Assembly (NCBI RefSeq): GCF_902806685.2
Contig: NC_048556.1
Span: 5,208,001-5,272,000, forward strand
Direction of reading: 5' to 3'
Source of the DNA: Maniola hyperantus
Lineage: Eukaryota > Arthropoda > Insecta > Lepidoptera > Nymphalidae
DNA: 64,000 bases
The notes beneath the pieces are model-generated. The model saw only the letters and a program-made list of their open reading frames with translations. It was not told where the DNA came from and searched no databases. The position numbers and the translations under genes were made by a program. Position 1 is the stretch's first letter. Every line of letters begins with the position of its first letter. This document shows positions 44,901 to 56,900 of this stretch, one piece after another.

Positions 44901-47900
44901 ATTCATCCAACACATCTGGAGCAAGCGCGTGCATCCCTTCAACCAACCTCTTCAGGTGCGGCCCGAACGATACACCTCAACCAGGGTCGAACATCATCTG
45001 GACTGAGCGAGTGCATCCCTCCAGCCAGGCTAGACTCCACAACATCTGGAAGAAGTGTGTCCCCTCAACCAACTCTTGCGAGTCTGGCCCGGACGACACT
45101 CTCTTACCAGGATAGACTCCACAACATCTGGAAGAAGTGTGTCCCCTCAACCAACTCTTGCGAGTCTGGCCCGGACGACACTCTCTTACCAGGATAGACT
45201 CCACATCTGGAAGAAGTGTGTCCCCTCAACCAACTCTTGCGAGTCTGGCCCGGACGACACTCTCTTACCAGGATAGACTCACAACATCTGGAAGGACACT
45301 TCCTTACCAGGATAGACTCACAACATCTGGAAGGACACTTCCTTACCAGGATAGACTCATAACATCTGGAAGGACACTTCCTTACCAGGATAGACACAGG
45401 GACTTACTAAAACATAACATCTGCAAGCAGTGTGTTCCTTCAACCAAGTCCCACAACACACAAGCACACACATGGACCGAGAGTCCCTGATGTTTTACAA
45501 TTTAAAGGTCATCCATTTAGTCATGATCTCAATGTCACATCTGTCCATTACGTCAACTAACAACATACTGAAGCGGACCGGACACATCCCGTCAGCGTCT
45601 CATCCATCAGTGTGGAATGTCGTAAGTTCACACGCTGCCACAAACGAAGTGATCTACAAGATCAAGTCAGATTATTTCATTGATAATATGAAGTGAAACT
45701 GAAACATTTTCTGGGTAATAAATTAAGTAATTGCCATCAATACTTTCCAAAGTCCCATGGCTTAGGAGTGCAGCACTCTTGCAGCGTCAGGATTAAATAG
45801 TTGGATCCAAACATTTTTATGGTAACGTCTCGCGAACTTCCTCTACTAATTAAAAAAAACTATGCAAATCGGTCAGAAACCTCGGAGAAATCGGTTTACA
45901 AAAACGCGCCGAATTGAGTACCTTCTCCTTTTGGAAAGCCGGTTAAAATTGCAAAACAAAAATGGCGGTGCAAGCTATCAGCTGTGAACTCGCTGTGAAG
46001 TCAAGTCGAACCCAAAATACTGTCGACAGTTATAGGTCCAGGTAGAGAAATCGTCTGTCACTGTCACACACAGCATTCAGTTCGTTCGCTGACTCTCTCT
46101 TTTCACTTTTTAATAAAGGGGCAGCCACACGTGCACGCTTTCATCCCGAAGTAAGGCTGGCATTGTTAAATCCAGGTAGCTCCATATTTATTAATAACGT
46201 TGTTAATACTACGTTGGTCCTGGAAGTAACTAGTCCAAGTGTAGCTTAGGATAATGCTTGAAGTAAGCATTTTTTATTAATAAGGGTGTTAGAGTTTAGA
46301 CTAATCACTTGCCACCCAGTTCACCATCAAAGTTATAATCATTGTCATAGTCAAACCGTAGTCTGATTCAGAACATTGACTCGCATAGGCCAGTCCTGCG
46401 ATCAACTACACCACACTTGCCAGTATTCCATACCAGATAGATACCAACATGCACTGCATCACGGGGTTTACACAAAGCATCATTTCACACACCATTTACT
46501 ACTCTTCACGTTCAGAGGCAGTGAGAGTCCAATCCGAAATATTAAGGATCTTTTAACTCTCAGATAAAACCGCGAAATCTTTTTCTGCAATTTTTACAAC
46601 AAAGCCTAATTGTGGGTATTAAAATTGGAAAACTTTTCTTCTTCTTTAAACAAATTAATATCATCTTTTCTCGTAACGTTATCCTTTTATAAACCAGGCT
46701 AATGTGGGCATTATTTGCAAAACTGTGGGCATAACTTTCAAAAATGTGGGCATGTGCTCATCCCACTTCTGATGTAGGCGCGCTAGACACGTACATCAGA
46801 AATAGGAAGGAGAATGACCGATAATTATTATTATTAATCCTCAGCCGACATCAGAACGTATCAGAACGTAGTAATTAACCACTAGGTACTTTAATCAATG
46901 ATCTTTACAATTAGTTCTCAGCACTTTAAACAACCTATTGGATGAGTCGGGATTTACTTTCTTAAAATGAACCAGGCAGCATATGTGAACTAACGATATT
47001 CTTGTGTTATCAAATTACATGGACTATCCTCAATTATTATCATGGAAACTCTCACGTATAGCACAGGGAAACTATCAACGCAAGGTAACGAGGTAAACCT
47101 AACCTAACCCTACCTAGGTCGCCTCCAACCACCCCTCACAGCGACCCCTCACCTCACTCTAACCTAATCTCAACATCATCATCATCATCATCATCATCAT
47201 CATAGCATCATCGCATCATGTGATTTGGGCACAATTGCTATTGCAGCCTCTGAATCAAATCACTAGCCATTTCTTTATCTGATCATCTAAAGACAATCTA
47301 CCACTGGTTCGGAATGCTACAGCCTACCGCGAGAAGAGCCAGCAAGAAACTCGCGTGGCGACTAGCTCAATCACCAATCTCAACTTCATGAACACTCTTA
47401 AAATAATCATTGCATTGACACTCACTATCTAAACCAGATCATATTATTGACTCCTCTTTACTAACTCGCAATATCACAATAGCTCTACCTTATCCACTCT
47501 ATGCGCGTCTACGTACCGAATGCCATAGCATCGTGCGCTACGGCGCCTCGAACACTATTCATCCAGGTATGCAATCGCCACACTATACCTACGCGAATCC
47601 CACTCAAGGGATCGCCAGCTCGTGCCCGGTTTCCTCGAAACCACCAGAATGCAAGCTATTCGATCTAATGGGAAACTCATTGTCTGATTACCCTACCTCT
47701 TGTGTAGGGTAGTGTCTACCCTACACAAGAGTCATCAATGATTCTTAACCAAACGGGTTATACGTTTCTAAAGCGGGTACTATCAAAGTTAACTGCAAAT
47801 TACTATCACACTAAACTATCACTTTAAACTAATTATTATCTCAACTGCCGGTATATCTCCAATTACACTCTAAATTACTAGCGTTTGCAGAAATAACCTT

Positions 47901-50900
47901 AACGGATGTCATTATAATAATCTATCCACTGGGCCAACCGTTAACTCACGAATTACTCTAATATTCACCAATATAATTAATATTCCATATTCGTCTAACA
48001 ACTACGCGAACATTATTAATAGTGCTTTGCAGACAAAGTCACCGGATAGCATTAAAGGTTAGAATTACTTTAAGGTTACGATTTAACACAAACATTCTAC
48101 ATTATCACAATCACAGAATTAAATATCACGATCATTATTATTCACGCTAAAAGCTACCTATCTCGAATTACCTAAGCTAATCTGAATTCTAATAAAAAGG
48201 CTAGAGTGAATTATGAATCAGACAACCTACGCGTGTCTGTCAAAATCCAACTCTGCCGGCTAATCCAAGATGGCTTCTTTTCACAGAGTAAAGCTTCCAT
48301 CATGCAACGTTTCTTTTCACGGAATCTATGACAGTAAAACCTATTATAACACTGACACGCCTACAAATTCTTACCGCCAATTACAAAAACATTTATTTTT
48401 GTTGTTCACGATAATCCATACTAATATTATAAATACAAAAGTGTGTCTGTCTGTCTGCTAGCTTTTCACGGCCCAACAGTTTAACCGATTTTGATGAAAT
48501 TTGGTATAGACTTAGCTTACATCCCGGGGAAGGACTTAGGTTTCTTTTCATTCCGGAAAATTAAAGAAATCCCAAAGGATTTTTAATCCACGCGGACGAA
48601 TCGCAGGCATTATCTAGTATGATATAAGCCTAAGTCCAAACTCCAAATTGCACAGCCAAACTATAATGTTTACAAAGCAAAAAAAAACTATCGGATGGTA
48701 TTTTTTTGCTTTGTAAACTTTACTAAACTAAAACTAATATAATCAAAACCATTCTTAGATGTTCGACAGAGTTACTAAGCAAAAATATATATAGTAAATA
48801 TCCAAACTTTAATATAATCATATAATATACACGTAAGAGTTATAATTGCACGATGTAATCTATGAACATCTACCTATACCTATAGCATTATCAAGTTTTT
48901 TTATCTATGAATGTTGTCACACAAATGTTATATCAAAAAATTCTTACCGCCAATTTCAAAACCGTACAAAAAAGGGTTAGTGCAGTTCACGATCATAACT
49001 GCAATGCCTGTAACTGTCTAGAGTGTAGAGTTCAAGATTCCATTGCGCATCGAAATGTGACACACCTTATCAGTTTCATACTGAAATGGACATTATACAA
49101 ATACGCTGGAAGTGTGCCATGGGTTCTACAAACTTTGGAAACTGAGGGAAAAACCTAAAATCAACCGAAATCAATGTTTATTATTTGTTATTTATTTCAC
49201 AAAATAAAATAAAATGTTTTTGACAATTATTTTTTGTGCCGATTCGATGCGCCCCACGTTTACGCCTAACATTTAGTTCCGAGTACGATCACATTACGCC
49301 CACTGCTGCTATCAGCGCCAAAGGGCAAAATCAAGTTGCTTCAAAAATAGGTCGGCAAATGCAGGACCAGCGTACTTGTATTAGTAAAGGTCAGTGGTGT
49401 TTCAGTTTACCTTGAGCCCAGTGTTTCGTTTTGTCATTAGCGCAGATAATATTTTTGCATGTTATCTATCATTAAAAGCGTGATTTCGTTCGGTCGGGAT
49501 ACGATTTCATGTGGCATGTTTTTTTTATTACGTAGTAAAATGTTAACTGTTGTTCTGTTACTTTGTTTACGTTACTCGATAAATTATGAATATGTATTCT
49601 ATACCTGATCATCATAGTATATCATACATATTAATAAAAATAAAGGACAACTAGATGTACTTACGAGTTTCAAGTACTTCTCTACCACTTTATAATTGCG
49701 CAAAATTGTAAGAATATTATTATAATTTATTTTTATTTTTTATTTTGGCTTATTGCGGTAGGTTATTTCTAAAACGCTACAAAGTAAACTGAACTTTAAC
49801 TCCGCTACGTGTCAACTGCTGCACAGTTGGTGTAAATACGAAAAAGTGGCGCAAATGCGCGGGTCGATTAGAAATATAATGCATAAATTATTTTGAGAAG
49901 CGCCATATGTGAGGACTCGCCAGATCTATGTGTCAACTGTCATTTTATATTAAAGACTAAAATCGTCATTTTGACATGATATGGAGATCTCAAAATGTAT
50001 GCACTATGCACGCACATTGCATAGAGGAAATAGTGTTCAGTTTACTTTGCAACCTTTTAAGAAAAAAATGCGTGTTTTGCTTCTCTGTCGCAAGACTTAT
50101 AGGGCGAATAACTATCAGCAATTCAGCTGTTGCAGCTGTAATAACAAAAAATTAAGAATAAATAGTTTACTCTGAAATAGCAAGAAACGATCATGAATTT
50201 GTAATGCTAGCCACCTACCTCCTAGAGTAAATATTTCCTCAAAGGGCACCCCCGAAGTGACAGTAGATGGCATCTTAACAAGCTTCTTATCTTTTTTGTC
50301 TTTATCTTTTTCTTTTACCTTTTCCTTTTCTTTTTCTTTCACCCTTTCCTTATCCTTTTCTCTAACCTTTTCCTTATCTTTATCTTTAACCTTTTCTTTC
50401 TTGTCATCTTTCAATTTCTCTTTTGATTCGAGTTTGAATTTCGCCTTTTCTTCTTTCTCCTGTAAACAAAGTTTACTATTCAATAAAAGATTTTAAACAT
50501 TGATCGACACGTTCGATGGAAATAAAATAATTTAATATTTTTTCTAACTTTACAATAAGACAATAATATTATGATGAGAAACCTTAGTTATAATCCGCGA
50601 CAGGTCGAGATATGAAGCGGGGGGACGCCCCGCGTACCCTCACGTCACCCGCACTCGCCCACAACGGGTCAGCGCAGGGGCTGTGCGGGTGTACGGGGCG
50701 TTCCCTCCCCGATTGCCATCTTGACTGGTCGCTTCGCATACTATAGGTTGCCATCGCTTTAAGTGTGTTCTAATCTAATATACAATTATTATAAATGCGA
50801 AAGTATGTTTGTTTGTTGGTTTGTCCAGTGTCCTTCAATCACGTCGCAACGGAGCAACGGATTGACGTGATTTTTTGCATGGATATGGTCAAAGACCTGG

Positions 50901-53900
50901 AGAATGACATAAGATAGTTTTTATCCCGGAAAACCAAAGAGTTCCCACGGGATTGTTAAAAACCTAAATCCACGCGTACGATGTCGCGAGCGTCAGCTAG
51001 TCTAACATATAATAACAATGTAGATATCTATATTATATTGTACCTATTACAACTTTGAAACAATGCTGAGAGCTTACAAGAGTTGAATTCGATAATCAAA
51101 CCCGGAAAAACTTAGCTAAGAACCAATTCAGAGAGTGACACAGCTTCCAAACAAAAATAACATTAAAATCTTTTCATCATTGGGAGCTACCTTTCCACAA
51201 CATAACCAACCAATCAAAAAAGCCTGCAATTTGAATTCATACTAAATGGTCCTTTCCTAAATATATAAAAGGCTAAGCGGACTGACTGACTGACTGATCT
51301 ATCAACGTACAGCTCAAACTACTGGACGGATCGGAATGAAATTTGGCATGCAGATAGCTATTATGACGTAGACATCAGCTAAGAAAGGATTTATAAACAA
51401 TTCAACCCCTAAGGGATAAAATAGAGAGTTAAAACTTATGTAGTCCACGCGGGCGAAGTCGCGAGCCTCAATAGCTCAACCGGTATAGGAGTGGACTGAA
51501 AACCGAAAGGTCGACGGTTCAAACCCCGCCCGTTGCACTATTGTCGTACCTGCTCCTAGCACAAGCCTGACGCTTAATTGAAGAGGAAAGGGGAATATTT
51601 GACATTTAACATGCCTAATATTCTTTATATAAAAAAAAAGCTAGTCTATAGATAAAATATGAATCGATATATGAATTTACACCTGCCAGGTGTCAATTTA
51701 TATTTCATACATCATTTCATTTATACGTAGTTCACTCAGCCCGTGTTTTTGCGTCGTATGGGGTTAACAACTATGTACATATAATGAGCCACTTGTGCAA
51801 CTGAAAGCCACTGTTAAAAGAGCTTGTTAAGCAAGGAAGTCAAGAGTTTACACTCGGGTTTTACGAGTTGGTAGACTTGTTATTCTTTTGTGGTTTGAAC
51901 TTTGAAGGGGCTTTGAATATTTTGGCCTAACTAGTTCTTACCACTTGGCCATTTGTTCTTTTTTTCCAAAACAGCAGCCACTCATAAAACCTGTATTAAT
52001 CAATAGCTTGCATCAATACAATAGGTTTTATGTGTGGCCACTATTTTAGAAAAAAAAGTAAAATGGTACAAAAAGTAAGTTACTACTAGGTAGGCCACGC
52101 TCCATACTAAAATATTCAAACCCCTTTACAACAAGTGTATATTTAGACGGACCACACTACAGCGGCAAAAATGTCGCCAGGCAGGTGTCGTGCGAGAATG
52201 GTTTGAATGGAGCATTGTCGCAGAAATTTCGAAAGGTTGTTTTACACCGGTGAAACAATATGTAACAATGCGACAAGCTGGAAATCGAATTTGGAACTAT
52301 TATTTGGCGGACTTTTCGCCAAATGGAAAAGTTGTACAGTACGCGGCCGAAAGTAATGTAACATCGGCCTTTAGAATGTCATTTTGGCTTTGTAGAGCGT
52401 TGTCTCTGTCACTCATACTTATATGACGTTTGGTCGGTCTCAACGACAGGGACAACGCTCTACAAATTTGCTATCTCCTTCTAAAGGTCGATGTACATTA
52501 CTTTCGGCCGCGTTCTGTACTACATTGGCTATCCCAGTCCATTCTCGAAAGTTCGTACGCCAGGACTATTCTCTTTCCCTCAATTTTGCCCATCATCATT
52601 ATCTGAAGGAGACGTCTGGTCATGTCTGAGAACATGTTCCAGCCTTTCTGCGTTTGATAGTCAAGAGCTTTATTTTTATCGGTGGGTCGTAGGACTTCAT
52701 CCTTTCTTAGTTTTTGGATCCAGCTAATTAGCAGCATTTGGTAGCACCACATTTCAATAATCCCTAGATATTAATTTTTATAAACAGACTTGCTGATGCG
52801 CGCGACTTCGTCCGCATGGATTTACGTTTTTCAAAATCCCGCGGGAACTCTTTGATTTTCCGGGATAAAAAGTAGCCTATTGTTAATCCAGGGTATAATC
52901 TATATTTATTCCAAATTTCATCAAAATCCGTTCAGCCGTTTTTGCGTGATTGAGTAACAAACATCCACACTTTCACATTTATTATTATTTATTTTATTAG
53001 GATAAAACAAATCCCTTAAAAGCCAGCAAATAATTGGCAATTAAATTGTCAAGGGCGGCAGTAATTAATTATCATCAGGGGACCCTCCTACTCTTTGGCT
53101 CGTGAGTCATTAAAGGGTTTGGATTCCCGACCCTTTGGTATTCAAATTTTCCCAGTTATCTACGAGTAGATACACGACCTTCGAATCTGCGAAAATCTTT
53201 AATTGATCTGCTGCAACGTACCTAACACGTATCGCATATCTAATCTAAATCTAAACTAATATTATGAAGAGGTAGTCGTTAAGTTTGTTTGTAGGGGGTA
53301 ATCTTTGGAACTACTGAACCGATTTTAAAAATTCTTTAACCAGTAGAAAGTTACATTATTCCTGAGTGACATAGGCTATATTTTATTTTCAAAAAATTAG
53401 AGATTTTTACGAAAATTGTAATAAATTGACACAGAAATTTGTGTAGTCCACGCGGACGAAGTCGTGAGCATAAGCTAGTCATTGTAATAATGCAATTCTG
53501 TTAAGTGGAATATTTTATTGAAACTTTATAGTTTCATTTCAATTATTGCAATTTAAAATAAACAAAAAATTGTAGATATTAACGAAAATAAGGTCATCCG
53601 GTAATTTAGCAGAACTATTTTATATCCACTTATTCTATACCCATAGTTTTTTTTAAATAAAAATGGCGAGTAAACGAGCACCAGACACCCCGGTGAAGGT
53701 GATATTATTTGCGGTGGCGTGCGGTGCGATTGTAGAAAAAGGAGGGTGGAATGAGATCCTTGTATTACAACTTTTAGGAGCTGATGTGTTGAACAAATTT
53801 CCCGACCTGCATGATTATTTAATCGTAACCCTCAATCCAATAAGAACATACAATTTCGACAAGATTTTAACCTCAATTCGAAGACAAATAAATCGTCTCT

Positions 53901-56900
53901 TGCAAGTAGATAAATAACTTCGTGTGATACTATAGTAAAATTTATTCAAGAAATCAACACGTTAATTACGACCAAAAGTAAAAACAGTAGGAAAATCATA
54001 ATCAGCATTTTGCCTGTGTATTCGCTTACAACTTTTAAACTTCTGAGTGGATTTCAATTCGGTTTTCACCATCACTTAGATCATTTCCCGAGGAAGATTT
54101 GTATGTACACACGTTTTTGAATATTAGGTATCACACTTAATGCAGATGAAGTCGCGGGCAACTACTAGTAACAAATAAATCGAACACCTTAGTAAAAACG
54201 CTCCGCAGGTGATGCATGTCGATTGGCACGGTCACAGAATACAACTGAATAAACCATGCGGCTGTCGAGACTGAGTCGCGACAGCGAGGTGCCATATACC
54301 TACTAGAGGCGATGATCATCCAAAGAGTGCGAACATTTTTTTTTTAAATTCATTGTAGGTATACGCTTGACCACAATCACACCTGATGGGAAGTGATGAT
54401 GTGGCCCAAGATGGGACGCGTTTACCTAGAAGATGCCTATACACTCTTGTTTTAAAGATACCAGGGTTGTAATTGGTAGGAAACACATATCGCGGAAGAG
54501 TATTCTAAACCTTAGCTATACGTATGAGGAATGATGACGCAAAACGTTTCGTGCGTGTAGATGGAATGTCGACGACATAAGGATGGAAACTCGCCCGACG
54601 TCTTGCGGTTCGGTGGTAAAATGGTGAAGGGGGGACAAGATCGAAAAGTTCCTGAGCACACTCTCCGAAATATATCCTATAAAACACTGATAAGCCGGCG
54701 ACCTTGCGGCGGTGAACGAGACTTTGTAGTTTCGCCAGTAAAGGGGAGTCTTCGCCTATGAGTCTCCTAGCACGACGATCAACATCACCAAAAGGTGCGC
54801 ACATTAGGCGTGCTATCACTTATTACCAACTAGATTAGGTAGGTAGGTACTATTTAATAGAAAATAGCGACGATAGCATATGGTTAAAACTTCGGCCTCC
54901 TATGCAGGAACTGGATTCGACCCCAGGCACGCATCTCAACTTTTCCCAATATCACTTGCTTTAGCGTTGAAGGAAAACATCGTGTAGAAAGTAGAAACCT
55001 GCATGTTGGGAATTCTCCATAATGTTCTCCAAGATGTATTGAAGTTTGCCAATCCACACTTAGATAGCGAGGTGGAGCCTTCTCATTCTGAGAGAAGACC
55101 CGTGCTTAATGGGTCACGATGGTAAGATGAACTATTTGACTGCTCTCATTTTGTATGTCAATAATATCGCTATTTTTAGCATAATATAACGCAACTCTTT
55201 TGCTATTATAACAAGATTGAATAGGTTACTTTTTATCCCGTAAAATTAAAGAGTTCTTACGGGATCTTTAAAAAACCTAAATTCACTTAGACTAACTCAC
55301 AGGCATCATCTAACGGAACATGAATTTTACATTTAAAGACTCTTAATTTTAGTGGACGCTATAAATTTAAACAATAGGCTCGCGACTGGCAGCTTAAGTC
55401 ACGACGTTTCAGGGCTCTAAATTAAATTTAAAACTGTCAAACTGTGTCTGTCCATTTCATATTATATTAGTAAGAAGAGGATGTGAATACTCTTAAATTT
55501 AGGTGTGCTCAGAATTAGTACCAGTGTCTGCAACTCTATGGTGTACAACTCAGTGATCGTTGGTTGTAGTGTAGGTAGACAAGGTCGGCGCTACCTACTC
55601 AACGGTGAAATTATGTATGGATGAAGTAATGTGCCCTGGGTTGTTTTATGTCCTTTGCTTGTAAACAAACATTATTTTTACGAGGTACCTATCAAGTAGA
55701 ATTACGTTATTCCGAATCACTGGTTTAATCTTTACGATGCTAACGAATTCGGTATTCAGAGGAAGTCTAAGGCGCAACGCACACCTACAGAGTGAAGTGA
55801 GGACTGGAATAATGTACATTTCAAATAGTGAAGGGATTTTTGAAATCAGATGAGTAGTTTCAGAGATTACCCACTTCGGACATCCACATTCAAACTTTGC
55901 CTCTTTATAATATTACTTAATCCGATTTGCACGATCAAACCTAAGCTATACCTATAAAGACCTTCCGAGATGGTCAAGCAGCTTGACGTCAGGCACGTAG
56001 ATTTGTTTTGCTTGATCAATGATTATGATTCGAATGATTTTCATTGATTTGAATAAATATTTAAAAATTACCTAACCATTTGTCATTTTATTCAGTTCTT
56101 AAAAGATCTGTTCCTTCAAAATATCATTTATTTTTTATTTAATAATTTATTTTACACAATAAACAACAAAAAATAAGTCACACAGATTTAAATTCACGTT
56201 TGGGAATATAATTCCTAATTCCATTAGTTAGGATATATGTGCTAACGCTACTCTCTTCACGCACACATGCGTACCTTGTATTGTACACAAGTAAAGCGCG
56301 CGTCGCTTCGTGAGATAAAATACTATATATATATAATATATAATATTATATCGTCATATAATATACCACAAGGTAAAGTTCACTCGCCTTCGTGAATTGC
56401 AATAACTGTAATATTAAAAAGATAAGATATCTAAGATGAAAAAAGAATAGGTGTAGATGAAAAGATAATAAAATTGAGCAAAGAAGATTGTAGTTGTTGT
56501 AACAATAGCCTGTTTTGCTGATCTGACTCATTATATGTCGACATGGGACACCAGCATTGTGCTGACACCGTTTAGAAACGACGAGTTCAAGGTTTTGTCG
56601 TGATCTTTTACATGATTTACTAGCTTATTCCCGCGACATCGTCCACGTGGACAACACAAATTTTAACCCCCTATTTTACCACCTTAGTTTTCAAAAATCC
56701 TTTCTTAGCGGATATCTACGTCAAAATAGCTATCTGCATGCTAAATTACATACCGATCCATCCAGTAGTTTGAGCTGTGCGTTGATAGATCAGTCAGTCA
56801 GTCACCTATTCATTGTATATATTTAGATTATTGTCTATATATTTTAACAAGTACAAACTTGCACCTTTTTACTTTAAAAAAAACCGGTCATGTGCGAGTC

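Larger units (their letters stand above)
43012..48365. mobile_element. Non-autonomous LTR retrotransposon, 5354 bp, in Rlip intron 4
   Basis: Two LTRs of 1593 bp (43012-44604 and 46773-48365) appear identical along their length. Each begins TGTAGGCG and ends CGCCTACA. A 4-bp target duplication AATT lies at 43008-43011 and 48366-48369. The 2168-bp interior has no gag, protease, reverse transcriptase or integrase frame and no clear primer-binding site or polypurine tract. Matching LTRs imply recent insertion, so some other element must have supplied enzymes. Strand cannot be fixed; the LTR ends read the same in both directions. Confidence 0.92.

Noticed and set aside
44754..45490. Overlapping plus-strand frames of 117-147 residues in the LTR element
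   Set aside because: They exist because the tandem repeats lack stop codons; the opposite strand is equally open and the products are repetitive with no domain.
51475..51560. Possible tRNA gene
   Set aside because: A and B boxes are present but there is no cloverleaf or acceptor stem, and the A-tail and repeat copies show it is a SINE head.
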